Made by a program: the position numbers and the translations under genes
Shown: piece by piece, positions 54,361-63,549 of the stretch
Position numbering within the stretch: the stretch's first letter is position 1
Layout of the letters: every line of letters begins with the position of its first letter
The notes under the pieces: model-generated
Told to the model about the DNA's origin: nothing
Databases searched by the model: none
The model's input: the letters and a program-made list of their open reading frames with translations, nothing else
NCBI GenBank assembly: GCA_018401735.1
Contig: JAGYKI010000001.1
Coordinates: 209,613 to 273,612 of the forward strand
Reading direction: 5' to 3'
Source: Schleiferiaceae bacterium
GTDB taxonomy: Bacteria; Bacteroidota; Bacteroidia; Flavobacteriales; Schleiferiaceae
DNA: 64,000 nucleotides

Positions 54361-55729
54361 ATGAAAACCTTCAAATTAGTACTCCCATCCTTTTTCATTC
54401 TGGTGATGTTTTCTGCTTGTGAGAAGGATAGAAGCTGTTGAGAACAAACAATCCCATTATTCCCATCTTAAGCCTCAGATTCTAATTATGTGCAGTATGG
54501 CGTCCCCTTTGCGCATCTACCCACGAGTGAAGACTTAGTGATTTACAGGTAAACCACGGGCTTTTAGCAGCGGTGGTGATTTACCAGGGTGATAAACCGC
54601 TTAGATCAACTGCAAAATTTGGGCGTGAAGGTTATTTGGTTGATGCCAATTCATCCCTATTAGTGAGGTGAATTCTGTAAATTCTCCTTATTCGGTTAAA
54701 GATTTTAAAGCCGTCAGCTCCGAATATGGCAGCTTAGCCGATCTGCGCACCTTAACCGATGAAGCGCTAAGCGGAATGGCCATTATGATGGATTGGGTTG
54801 CCAATCATACCGCGGGATAATGCGTGGATGGCAAATAAAATTATTGGTACACCCGATGCCTCCAGGAAATGAATACATCCTCGGTACCAATTGGCTCGAT
54901 GTCGCAATCTTAATTTCAATTCTATGGAAATGCGCTTAGCCATAATTGACGCCATGAAATATTGGATCTTAGAAGCTAATGTCGATGGCTTTCGTTGTGA
55001 TTATGCCGATGGTGTACCCTTCGATTTTGGAAACAAGCTCTTGATAGTCTAAGGCCATTCCCAATCGTAATTTGGTCTTTTTAGCGGAAGGAGCCCGCGC
55101 CGATCACTTTGATGCGGCTTCGATTTAAACTATGGTTGGAATTTTTGGGGGGCTGAAAAATGTCTTCAACGGTCAATCGGCCAATCGCTTGTGGAATATC
55201 AATAATGAAGATTATAATAATGTAGCGGGGAAAGCACATCTGCGTTTCAGCACCAACCACGATGAATCGGCGGGATAATACGCCTATGGTTCTTTTTAAT
55301 GGCAAGGCGGGCGCATTAGCGGCATCGGTAATTTCATTTTACATGGGAGGCGTGCCTTTAATTTATACCGGGCAGGAGGTAGGTCGTCAAAATCCCTTAC
55401 CCTTTTTCTCTAATTCACCCATTAATTGGAATGCCAACCCCGATATGTTGCAGGAATATCAAGACCTACTCGCACTTTACACTCAATCGCCCAGCTTACG
55501 AAAAGGAAGCATTAATAATTACCCCGATGTAGATATCGTTGCTTTTACCAAGACTTTTGCGAATGAAGAATTTTTAGTGCTCGTTAATGTAAGAGATAAT
55601 ACCGTGAACTATTCCCTGCCCAGCGCTTTGCAAAATTCGCAGTGGACCGATGCGCTTAGTGGCAACGCGATTAATTTGGGGACCACACTTGCATTGGCGA
55701 ATTACCAATACCTGGTTTTAAAGAAATAA
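54361..55729 (+). pseudogene. Broken alpha-amylase-family (GH13) lipoprotein gene
   Basis: Starts MKTFKLVLPSFFILVMFSACE with a lipobox, then breaks. GH13 motifs are found in successive frames: VKVIWLMPIHP, the MDWVANHTA region, DGFRCDYADGVPF with the nucleophile Asp, LLAEGARADHFDA with the acid Glu, and STNHDES with the third Asp. The last 155 residues (55262-55729) are intact. Several breaks are single-base losses in short runs (GGGG to GGG, TTTTT to TTTT), and GCGTGGGAT appears twice as GCGGGAT. It was a surface starch-degrading enzyme. Confidence 0.88.
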
Positions 55730-55742
55730 GACCGATTAAGTA

Positions 55743-56585
55743 GTGGACTACGAGCTAAAAACATTGGAGATAAATGGACGGGTAGTTTTTCAAAAGCTAC
55801 AGGTGCCTAGCTTTGAGAGGATACCGAAAGAGTATCACGAAAATGAAGCCTGCTTTGTTTTTGTAAATCAAGGCGCCTTTCAGGTGCGCGCCCAAACCGA
55901 AATTGTGGAGCTAAATCCCGAAAAGGGCATGCTGGCCAAATGCCTCAATTACTTTTATGAATCGCTTAAAAAGCGTGACGAAGCCTTTGATGATGTGGCC
56001 GTTTTGGGAATTATGCTCTATCCCGAATTAATTAAAGATTTATTCGATTTCGATATTAACAAATCTACCCATCAGGTTAACTATAACCTGAAGCAAGTGG
56101 AGGTAAATCAGCTCCTGAGGCATTATCGCGATTCGGTGATGATTCTACTTGAAAACCCCGAATTAGCGGATGAAGAATTACTAAAAAACAAACTGCGCGA
56201 ATTTATTATTCTCATGACCAAAACCATGCAGGCCGCATCTGAGCTTGACTTTTTGGCCTCCATGTTTAAACCCAATTTCGCCAAATTTGAAGAGATTATT
56301 CAAAGTAATTTATACAGCAGTCTCAGTTTAGATGAGCTTGCTAATCTCAGTCACATGAGCATATCCACCTTCAAACGAAAGTTTAAGGCAGTCTATCAGG
56401 AAAGCCCTCAAAAGTATCTCAATCATAAGAAAATCGATAAATCTCTCCAACTCTTGAAAAAGCAGGAAGTGCGTATTTCCGACGTAGCTTATGACTTAGG
56501 CTTTGAGTCGCTCACTACTTTTAATAGAGTTTTTAAGCAACAAACGGGTAAAAGCCCTTCCGAATATCGTTTGCAGCTGAGCTAA
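55743..56585 (+). CDS. AraC-family transcriptional regulator
   Basis: A 280-residue regulator with a GTG start at 55743. The N-terminal 170 residues form a sensory domain without clear similarity. The C-terminal two-HTH AraC domain reads LDELANLSHMSISTFKRKFK and VAYDLGFESLTTFNRVFKQ then TGKSPSEYR. It lies 13 bp after the amylase relic and upstream of the SDR gene, which it might control. The effector is unknown. Confidence 0.9.
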   Translation: MDYELKTLEINGRVVFQKLQVPSFERIPKEYHENEACFVFVNQGAFQVRAQTEIVELNPEKGMLAKCLNYFYESLKKRDEAFDDVAVLGIMLYPELIKDLFDFDINKSTHQVNYNLKQVEVNQLLRHYRDSVMILLENPELADEELLKNKLREFIILMTKTMQAASELDFLASMFKPNFAKFEEIIQSNLYSSLSLDELANLSHMSISTFKRKFKAVYQESPQKYLNHKKIDKSLQLLKKQEVRISDVAYDLGFESLTTFNRVFKQQTGKSPSEYRLQLS

Positions 56586-56671
56586 TATGATTAGTTATTG
56601 AGCCTTGCGGTAAAAGTTCGCTCCGCCCAAAGCATCACTTTTGCTTTGCAAATAATACAAAGCAAAACAGC

Positions 56672-57475
56672 ATGACCAATAAAGATTTCAAGAATAAATA
56701 TGGTGATTGGGCTCTAATTACGGGCGCAACTTCGGGCATAGGCGCAGAGTTGACTAGTCAAATTGCGGCTAAAGGCCTTAATATAGTTTTGGTAGCTCGT
56801 AAAGAAAAAGAATTAACCGAACAGGCGGCCGCATTACAAAAAAGGTACGGGGTGAAAACCAAATACATTTCCGCCGATTTAGCTACGGCCGAAGGCTTGG
56901 AAAAGGTGAAGCAGGTTGATGAAAAAATCGGACTATTAGTAAGCGCTGCGGGCTATGAAGTAAATGGTGCTTTTAGTAAAACACCCTTGGCCGGCGAGTT
57001 GAAAGTAATTCAACTAAACGTGGTGGCTACCCTCGAGCTTTGCCACCATTTCAGCCCCTTAATGGTTGAACGCAAAAAAGGCGGCATTCTCCTAATTGCC
57101 AGTTTATCAGGGCATATGCCCAATCCTTATTTCTCCAATTACGCAGGCTCCAAAGCCTATGTTTTAAACCTAGGTGCCTCGCTCTATGCCGAGTTAAAAC
57201 CCAAGGGCGTTGATCTAACGATTCTCTCACCTGGGCTTACCAAAACCCCTATGACCGCCGACAATGGCGTGGATTGGAGCAAAACCCCCATGCAAGCGAT
57301 GGAAGCTTCGGTGGTGGCAGAATTCGGCTTAAATGGTTTGGGCAAACGCTTACTTTCGGTGCCAGGCGGAAAAAATAAAATCATGGCCTTCATGTCTAAA
57401 CACAGTCCCCTCGCCATGCTGGCCAAAATGAACGAAAAGATGATGCGCAAAGCCATGCCGCCCAGTAAAATATAA
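56672..57475 (+). CDS. Short-chain dehydrogenase/reductase
   Basis: A 267-residue classical SDR. The NAD(P)-binding motif is GATSGIGAE, the catalytic YxxxK is in YAGSKAYVL, and the Ser lies in IASLSG. It oxidises or reduces a small alcohol or ketone; the substrate is unknown. The gene follows the AraC gene by 86 bp in the same direction and ends at a terminator. Confidence 0.92.
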   Translation: MTNKDFKNKYGDWALITGATSGIGAELTSQIAAKGLNIVLVARKEKELTEQAAALQKRYGVKTKYISADLATAEGLEKVKQVDEKIGLLVSAAGYEVNGAFSKTPLAGELKVIQLNVVATLELCHHFSPLMVERKKGGILLIASLSGHMPNPYFSNYAGSKAYVLNLGASLYAELKPKGVDLTILSPGLTKTPMTADNGVDWSKTPMQAMEASVVAEFGLNGLGKRLLSVPGGKNKIMAFMSKHSPLAMLAKMNEKMMRKAMPPSKI

Positions 57476-57533
57476 GTTTACCAGTCATTGCAATAGTCGT
57501 AACAGCCTCATTGAAAGTTTAGAAATTATCTTT

Positions 57534-57574
57534 AAACCATGCTTAATTCCATTTAGGCATGGTTTATTGTGTTT
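57534..57574 (+). terminator. Terminator after the SDR gene
   Basis: Perfect 9-bp stem AAACCATGC/GCATGGTTT with a 14-nt loop, followed by a T-rich stretch (ATTGTGTTTATT). Confidence 0.7.
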
Positions 57575-57587
57575 ATTATCATGAGAA

Positions 57588-57676
57588 TTTGGGCCTTCCC
57601 CTCCGGGTCGCGCTTTCCGTTCCAAGTCCTCGGCCTAAAGGCCTGTGGGCTTTCCACTGCAATCGCTAAGGCGGGG
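57588..57676. repeat. ~95-bp GC-rich palindromic repeat, copy 3
   Basis: TTTGGGCCTTCCCCTCCGGG, TCGCGCTTTCCG, AAGTCCTCG, a central GGCCTAAAGGCC palindrome, GTGGGCTTTCCACTGCAATC and GCTAAGGCGGGG. Nearly the same as copy 2 except for the centre. Confidence 0.82.
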
Positions 57677-57721
57677 ATTATCTTTGGAAATTATCATTGA
57701 TCGTAAGAATTTTAATAAAAT

Positions 57722-57984
57722 AACGTGAATTCGACGTAAAATCAGGCCTCAGACCCCTTGTAAATAGTGGAATTCAAGCCTATGCCGTGAAGCAATAGCG
57801 GGCTATTGCAAGATGCAGAGGCGCGGAAAGCCGCTTTTTAGAAGGGGATTAAATGGTTTTTCCAATAAAAGTGAAAATACTTCATCTAGTTCATTTGCTG
57901 TAGCCCGCTATAGCTGCACGATCTAGACTTGTCTTTTCTTTTTATTGAAAATCTGAGGCTATGATTTATAGTCGAACTCACGTT
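57722..57984 (+). mobile_element. 263-bp inverted-repeat element, full copy 3
   Basis: Same length and ends as the copies at 23433 and 53875, about 85-90 percent similar by eye. Hairpin 1 is CAATAG-CGGG-CTATTG; hairpin 2 is CTGTAG-CCCG-CTATAG, a change that keeps pairing by a G-T/U wobble. Both loops remain complementary. Confidence 0.88.
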
Positions 57985-58456
57985 AAAATAGAATGATAAA
58001 ATAAATGGGGGCACCAGATTTCACTACTTGCTAATTAAATACTGAACAGTATAATATGGTGCTGATGCCGATATTTAGAATTAAGATATTTGTAATTTAT
58101 CTTCAATAAAATGTTATTAAAGTTTTACATCACTAAACTTTATAAATCAGTAGGGTCTGAAGCCTACTCACTATCAGTGCGATATGCTAGATTTTAGCTT
58201 GAGGGTCTAAACATTTAAAATCATGAATTAGACCTGATGAAAAGCCTTTGCCTTCATCCTCTAGATAGATTAATTACTTTTAGGGCTCCTTAATAGCGGT
58301 AGTAAATGGAGATTATTTACGGCTAGCTTTGATTTATAAACCGTTGTTAATCCTCTTTTCAGGTGATAGCAACATGGAAAATAAATGAAGCACCCTCAGG
58401 CGAAGGACTAGTATATAGTTCCTAGTCGATGTATTAATTTTTTTAAAAATAAACTT
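57985..58456. other. 472-bp gap before the barrel protein gene
   Basis: No gene seen. A short inverted pair (GGGGCACCA near 58008, TGGTGCTGATGCC near 58057) and a GACTAG/CTAGTC hairpin (about 58407-58431), just before the downstream ATG, are the only structures noticed. AT-rich throughout. Confidence 0.45.
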
Positions 58457-59104
58457 ATGAAAACCTTAATCTACACCTGCTTCTTTAGTTTCCTAACCAT
58501 CACTGGCACTTTCGGGCAAAAATCTAAACTACGTTATTCATTAAGCCCGGGTTTTAGCTTCAATTTAGCTCAGCTTGAGTATCAGACAGCGAAGGAATCG
58601 GATACGCAAGATTATTTTGAAGCCATTAACAGCTTTTCTCTTTCTTTTGGTCTGGAATACTTCTTAGAAGATCACCATGCATTCCGGCTGATCTTAGGGG
58701 CTTCTTATTTTGGTTATCAAGGTAGCATGGGTTATTCCGATCCACTTGGCTTCATTACTATCGTAGAGTCACAGGCTAGCATCACTAGCTTTCTCACGGA
58801 ACTGTCTTACAAGTACTTTGTGAAAAGACGTAGTTATTTTAATCCTTACCTAAACGTAGGTATTAGTTCCGAAACTCCATTGTGGCCATGGATATACTCC
58901 TATTCTGGTGATCAAGGAAATAATGATTTTCAAAATTCACTGGCCCTTCTTGCTGGCTTTGGCTTTGACCTATGGAAGAGGGCAGACATTAGCATAGAAG
59001 CAAACCCTTACATTCAATATCAAGTAATTGACCCATATCGTTTATTAGATTCAAGAATGAATTTAAGTTTAGGGGGGCGTCTCCTTTTTAACTTCACACG
59101 CTGA
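58457..59104 (+). CDS. Outer-membrane beta-barrel protein, 215 aa
   Basis: Signal peptide (1-20, ending TFGQ) followed by alternating strands with many aromatics (YSLSPGFSFNLAQLEY, LSFGLEYFLEDHHAFRLILG, MNLSLGGRLLFNFTR at the end), the usual look of an eight-strand barrel. The C-terminus ends near an aromatic, as barrels do. The function is unknown. Confidence 0.75.
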   Translation: MKTLIYTCFFSFLTITGTFGQKSKLRYSLSPGFSFNLAQLEYQTAKESDTQDYFEAINSFSLSFGLEYFLEDHHAFRLILGASYFGYQGSMGYSDPLGFITIVESQASITSFLTELSYKYFVKRRSYFNPYLNVGISSETPLWPWIYSYSGDQGNNDFQNSLALLAGFGFDLWKRADISIEANPYIQYQVIDPYRLLDSRMNLSLGGRLLFNFTR

Positions 59105-59203
59105 TAGAAATCGATGTATAATCCGAATAACTAAAGTTTGGCTTGGCAAATAGAAATCGCATCTTAGCGGATTCTTAGAGATATGCGACTTTAAAAATTC
59201 ACT

Positions 59204-59665
59204 ATGACCAATAATGATATTATCCGCCGACTGCGCTACTTCTTCAATTTTAGCGATGAAAAAATGGTCGAAATTTTCACTTTAGCCGAATTTACAGTCG
59301 ATAAAAACAAGATTAAGAATTGGTTGAGAAAGGACGAAGATCCTGAATTGGTGGAAATTAACGATAAAGAGTTAGCTACTTTTCTCAATGGCTTAATCAT
59401 CGAAAAACGCGGTAAGCGCGAAGGCCCAATGCCCATTGCCGAAGATCCTCTGACCAATAATATGATCTTGCGAAAGCTAAAGATTGCTTTAGATTTTAAA
59501 ACCGATGACATCCTCGATTTATTTGCTGCCATCGACAAGAAATTAAGTAAACATGAGCTCAGTGCTTTTTTTCGCAATCCCGAACATAAGTCTTATCGAC
59601 CCTGCATGGATCAGTACCTGAGGAATTTCTTGCATGCCTTGCAAACTAAATACAAGCCCGTATAG
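59204..59665 (+). CDS. DUF1456 family protein (YehS-like)
   Basis: A 153-residue protein with two copies of the DUF1456 repeat: MTNNDIIRRLRYFFNFSDEK and LTNNMILRKLKIALDFKTDD, each followed by a W/F-x-R-x-E/P segment (NWLRKDEDPE; AFFRNPEHKS). The family includes E. coli YehS; the function is unknown. Soluble. Single gene. Confidence 0.92.
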   Translation: MTNNDIIRRLRYFFNFSDEKMVEIFTLAEFTVDKNKIKNWLRKDEDPELVEINDKELATFLNGLIIEKRGKREGPMPIAEDPLTNNMILRKLKIALDFKTDDILDLFAAIDKKLSKHELSAFFRNPEHKSYRPCMDQYLRNFLHALQTKYKPV

Positions 59666-59706
59666 CCTGTTATAGATTTTAAATAGTTGTTTTCTGCCTA
59701 TTTTTT

Positions 59707-60039
59707 ATGCAGCGACTAAGTAAAATCAATCTTTACTTTTCAATATTCTTAAAAAGGATTTTGCTACTCCTAATAGTCGTGATATTTCTCGGGTTATTTT
59801 ATCGAATTTTTGAAATGTTCGAAATGGAGCGTAGAGGTATAAATTCAGAATGGCTCCCTTTGGTCCTCTTTTTTATGCTGGTAGTGGAAGTCTATTTAGC
59901 ACTCCTTTACTTCTGGTGTAGGTATATTAGTCAAAAAAGGATACATCATGTTCTTAAATTTATTCAGTTATTATTAATCCTAATTTTTGGAATTTTCCCT
60001 GGGTTTTTAGCGCTATACCCTGCATTCTTTAAGACTTAA
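59707..60039 (+). CDS. Small membrane protein, 110 aa
   Basis: Three hydrophobic helices (about 11-30 FLKRILLLLIVVIFLGLFY, 45-68 and 80-105) with basic loops. No family recognised. Clear ATG, 41 bp after yehS. Might be co-transcribed with it. Confidence 0.6.
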   Translation: MQRLSKINLYFSIFLKRILLLLIVVIFLGLFYRIFEMFEMERRGINSEWLPLVLFFMLVVEVYLALLYFWCRYISQKRIHHVLKFIQLLLILIFGIFPGFLALYPAFFKT

Positions 60040-60155
60040 AATTAAAGATTTTGATTACTCAAAGTGCAAAAAGAAAATGATCCTATTATAAATTGGGGGT
60101 GACTTAATAATTTTTCATGATAAGTAGCCGTTTAATAAAACATTAAACCAGCAAC

Positions 60156-61655
60156 ATGAATAAGAAAGACACTTCCTATTTTTTTGGATTGATACTAGTT
60201 GCGCTAGTTGCTTGCAATAATCAATCGCATAATGGCACCCTACAAAATCAAAAGACTGAAGCTAGGTCTTCGCCCCATGAATCAATAGACTCTCTTCATG
60301 AAATTGATGAGGGTTTTGCTTCTTCTTCAGAGGAAGACGTGCTTTCTGCAAATAGGAAAGGCCCTTTCATTAAGAACACCAAGCCTTTTTTAGTAGCTCC
60401 CATTCCGACTTTAAAAATTCCTTTTGAAAAACAGCGAGTACTAGCAGAGAAAGGTGCCACTTTTACCTTCAAATCGGGTGCTAGTATTAATTTTCCCGCC
60501 AAAGCCTTTGTTGATGAAAATGGTGAAGTTATTAATGGAGAAGTGCAAATTTCCTTGCGTGAGTTTATAAATCCACTTGATTTCTTTTTGGCAGGCCTAC
60601 CGATGAACTTCGATTCTGCGGGAACGGCTTTCACCTTTGAATCGGCGGGAATGTTTGAAATTAATGCCCAGTATCAAGGAAAAGCAGCTTTTGTTAATCC
60701 TACCAATCAACCAATACTAAGCCTAAAACAGCAAAGATTAAAGCCTGGAAATAGTATTTACTATTTAGATACCCTAGCTAGAAAGTGGCTGCCAAGCCAA
60801 GAAAAGTTAATTAAAGTATCTACTACCATAGTAAAAGTTATTCCGATTGAGTCAGATTCTGGCTTTTCATTAAATAGGACGGTACCGCGGAAGCCTGTGA
60901 AACCCGCAATAGTAGAGGAGGATAAACCCATGTTCGATGTCTTTATTCCCTATGCTGACGCCTATGAAGAGCTGGGTATTTTTTCTAAAGCTAAATTTCA
61001 AATAGATGATAGCGAAAAGAATTATAATCCCGCGGAAGCGGACAAAGAATGGGATAAAGTGGATTTAAAACCTACCCAAACGGAAGGGGTTTACAATATT
61101 AGCTTTTCAACCAGCAAAATAAAAATTTCCTACCGTGTGCGTCCAGTCTATCAAGGAGAAGACTTTGATGCAGCCTTGCAAGAGTATTTGGTAAAGAAAG
61201 ACGAGTACGAGCAAATGATGAAGGAATGGCTGGCGGCAGAAGAAAGACGTAAAAAGGCTTGGGCGGATCAAGAAAAAGCCGAGGGTGTAAAGGCGCAGTT
61301 TGCTCTAAATTCATTTGGGATTTGGAATTGTGATCGCTTGATTTACGGCAAACGAGTGCGAATAGTTGCAGACTTTATTAACTCGGAAGGGAAGAGTATT
61401 GCACTCACCAATATTAATTTAGTCAACCAAGAGGTAAACGGCTTATTTAGTTTTAATAGCAATGAAATTTCGCTAGATCCAAAGAAGGCTTATGCCATTT
61501 GGGGCTTTCTTGATAAGAAACTCTACTATCGCTCAATGGCAGAAGTAGAGCCCGCAATTGTGGCTAATCCCGGTAAAGTGCAAAAGATACAAGTACGAGA
61601 ATTTAGAGGTGCACTAGACGATTATCAAAGTTTGAAACAGGCTTTAGGGCTGTGA
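60156..61655 (+). CDS. Hypothetical lipoprotein, 499 aa
   Basis: Lipobox LVAC (Cys20) after a short signal peptide. Residues about 95-165 contain KGATFTFKSGASINFPAKAF and GEVQISLREFINPLDFFLAG, a beta-rich module found in many Bacteroidota surface proteins. A charged coiled stretch (KEWLAAEERRKKAWADQEKA, about 360-385) precedes a C-terminal beta domain starting NSFGIWNCDRLIYG. The role is unknown; probably an outer-membrane lipoprotein. Confidence 0.72.
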   Translation: MNKKDTSYFFGLILVALVACNNQSHNGTLQNQKTEARSSPHESIDSLHEIDEGFASSSEEDVLSANRKGPFIKNTKPFLVAPIPTLKIPFEKQRVLAEKGATFTFKSGASINFPAKAFVDENGEVINGEVQISLREFINPLDFFLAGLPMNFDSAGTAFTFESAGMFEINAQYQGKAAFVNPTNQPILSLKQQRLKPGNSIYYLDTLARKWLPSQEKLIKVSTTIVKVIPIESDSGFSLNRTVPRKPVKPAIVEEDKPMFDVFIPYADAYEELGIFSKAKFQIDDSEKNYNPAEADKEWDKVDLKPTQTEGVYNISFSTSKIKISYRVRPVYQGEDFDAALQEYLVKKDEYEQMMKEWLAAEERRKKAWADQEKAEGVKAQFALNSFGIWNCDRLIYGKRVRIVADFINSEGKSIALTNINLVNQEVNGLFSFNSNEISLDPKKAYAIWGFLDKKLYYRSMAEVEPAIVANPGKVQKIQVREFRGALDDYQSLKQALGL

Positions 61656-61701
61656 TATTTACAAGCTTTTCTAGGAGTCTGAAAAAAAAGAGAGAACTGC
61701 A

Positions 61702-62409
61702 ATGAAAATAAAGAGGATCTTATTTCTTCTTGTATTGAGCCTGAATTTCAATTCTTGTTCGAATCAGCCAAGGGGGAAGGGCTTAAGTATTTCGGAAGGC
61801 AGCGTTAGCAAAGGCTCTTTAGAAAATGGAAGGAGGTTCCCATACCGCGGTTCTAATTTTAAATACTTCTCCTTTCTTAGCTATACTTTCTTTAACCGTG
61901 CTTGGGTGCATTCTAAGGTTTTAGATATCAGTCTTGAAGCTTATGAAGAAATGGAGCATACTTACCCCGAGAAGAACTTTTTATTGATGGAAAGCTCGCA
62001 AGAGAAAGGCGGGAGAATGTGGCCCCATCGTACGCATCAAAATGGCACTTCTATAGATTTTGGCGTTCCTTTAGTTAAAAAGGGTAAAGCCCGTCATTTG
62101 CACAATTATTTTGGGATCTATCACTATTTGATGGCATTTGACGAAGATGGACAGACCGGGCTAGCCAAAAATATTAGCATCGACTTCGAAGCGATGGCTC
62201 AGCACATCTTGACCTTAGAAAAGGCCGCTCGAAAGCGCGGTATGTTTATAAAAAAGGTGATCTTGAAAATTGATCTCAAAGATGATTTTTATAAAACGCC
62301 TTCAGGTAAAATCGTCAAGCGTAAAGGCATCTATTTTGCCAAGGCATTGCCTAAGACCATTGATGATCTGCATGATGATCACTATCACATTGATTTCGGA
62401 TTTTTATAA
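61702..62409 (+). CDS. MepA-like penicillin-insensitive murein endopeptidase (LAS family)
   Basis: A 235-residue lipoprotein (lipobox NSCS, Cys19). The zinc-site motifs are GGRMWPHRTHQNGTSIDFGV (His and Asp ligands) and DDLHDDHYHIDFGFL at the C-terminus, which fits M74/MepA and related LAS enzymes. It should cut peptide cross-links in peptidoglycan. The substrate bond is not certain. It follows the previous lipoprotein by 46 bp. Confidence 0.85.
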   Translation: MKIKRILFLLVLSLNFNSCSNQPRGKGLSISEGSVSKGSLENGRRFPYRGSNFKYFSFLSYTFFNRAWVHSKVLDISLEAYEEMEHTYPEKNFLLMESSQEKGGRMWPHRTHQNGTSIDFGVPLVKKGKARHLHNYFGIYHYLMAFDEDGQTGLAKNISIDFEAMAQHILTLEKAARKRGMFIKKVILKIDLKDDFYKTPSGKIVKRKGIYFAKALPKTIDDLHDDHYHIDFGFL

Positions 62410-62526
62410 GGACTAATATCAAAACTATGTCTTAGCTTTGTTTGCTGCTGCTTGAACCGATTTCCCTTGTTTCAATGTTCCAAATGACATTGAATGCTAA
62501 AAGTAATTTCTATTTAAAAATTTTAG

Positions 62527-63444
62527 ATGAAAGCAGCGGTTTACCAGTCTTACGGCTCTCCTTCAGTTTTAAAGATTCAAAACATTGCGAAGCCTGAATT
62601 AAAAGCCAATGAGCTATTAGTTAAGATAGCCTATAGCACCGTTACCTCGGGCGATACACGCTTAAGAAGTTCTAATTTTCCGCCCTTATTTTGGCTTCCT
62701 GCCCGTTTGATTTTTGGTTTATTTAAACCTAAAAAACAGGTGCTCGGTCACGAATTCGCTGGCGTAGTGGCCGAAGTTGGCAGCGAAGTAAAGAATTATG
62801 CCATCGGCGATCGGGTGTTTGGTACTACCACCATGCTGAAAGGAGGCGCTTATGCAGAATATGTTGCCCTTCCTGAGAAATGGAAAAATGGTGTTCTTGC
62901 TCACTTGCCGAAGGCACTGGATTTCCAAGAAGCGGCGGCTTTACCTATTGGGGGCATGACGGCTTCTTATCTTTTGGAAAAAGCCCAGATTAAAGCGGAG
63001 GAAAAGATTTTAATTTATGGTGCCTCCGGTAGTGTCGGTTCTTTTGCCCTACAATTAGCGAAGCATAAGGGTGCCATAGTAAGCACCTTCAGTAGCGCTA
63101 GCAATTTTAGTTGGTTAAAGGCGCTTGGCGCAGATGCGCTTTACGATTATACCGACTTTGACTTTGATAATTTTAGCGAAGGCTATGACATTGTGCTTGA
63201 CGCGGTTGGAAAACTAGGAAAATCGCGGGCCAAATCACTTTTAAACAAAGGGGGAAGATTTGTTTCGGTAGAGATGCTCACCAAGGAGAGAGAAAATGAC
63301 TTAAAGGAGCTGGGAAATTTAGCCGCCGCGGGTCATTTAAAGGCCTACATCGATCGCAGCTATACCTTAAGTGAAATAGCAGAAGCACATCGCTATGTAG
63401 ATAGTGGACGTAAGCGAGGTAATTTGTTAATTGAGATCGTTTAA
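62527..63444 (+). CDS. NAD(P)-dependent MDR-family oxidoreductase (quinone oxidoreductase-like)
   Basis: A 305-residue medium-chain dehydrogenase without catalytic zinc cysteines. The N-terminal GroES-like fold has YGSPSVLKIQNIAKPELKAN and GHEFAGVVAEVG, and the cofactor domain has ILIYGASGSVGSFALQLAK. The family reduces quinones or activated alkenes; the substrate is unknown. The last gene of the window. Confidence 0.9.
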   Translation: MKAAVYQSYGSPSVLKIQNIAKPELKANELLVKIAYSTVTSGDTRLRSSNFPPLFWLPARLIFGLFKPKKQVLGHEFAGVVAEVGSEVKNYAIGDRVFGTTTMLKGGAYAEYVALPEKWKNGVLAHLPKALDFQEAAALPIGGMTASYLLEKAQIKAEEKILIYGASGSVGSFALQLAKHKGAIVSTFSSASNFSWLKALGADALYDYTDFDFDNFSEGYDIVLDAVGKLGKSRAKSLLNKGGRFVSVEMLTKERENDLKELGNLAAAGHLKAYIDRSYTLSEIAEAHRYVDSGRKRGNLLIEIV

Positions 63445-63451
63445 ATTATTT

Positions 63452-63549
63452 AAGGTGTATTCGACTACAAATCATAACCGCAGATAGTCACTTTTATTAA
63501 AAGAAACTTATAAGAAGTCTGAGGCCTAATGTAAGATCAAACCCAGGTT
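63452..63549. mobile_element. Degenerate short copy of the inverted-repeat element (98 bp)
   Basis: Left end AAGGTGTATTCGACTACAAAT and right end GTCTGAGGCCTAATGTAAGA ... AGGTT are recognisable but diverged. The middle hairpins are absent. Confidence 0.6.
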
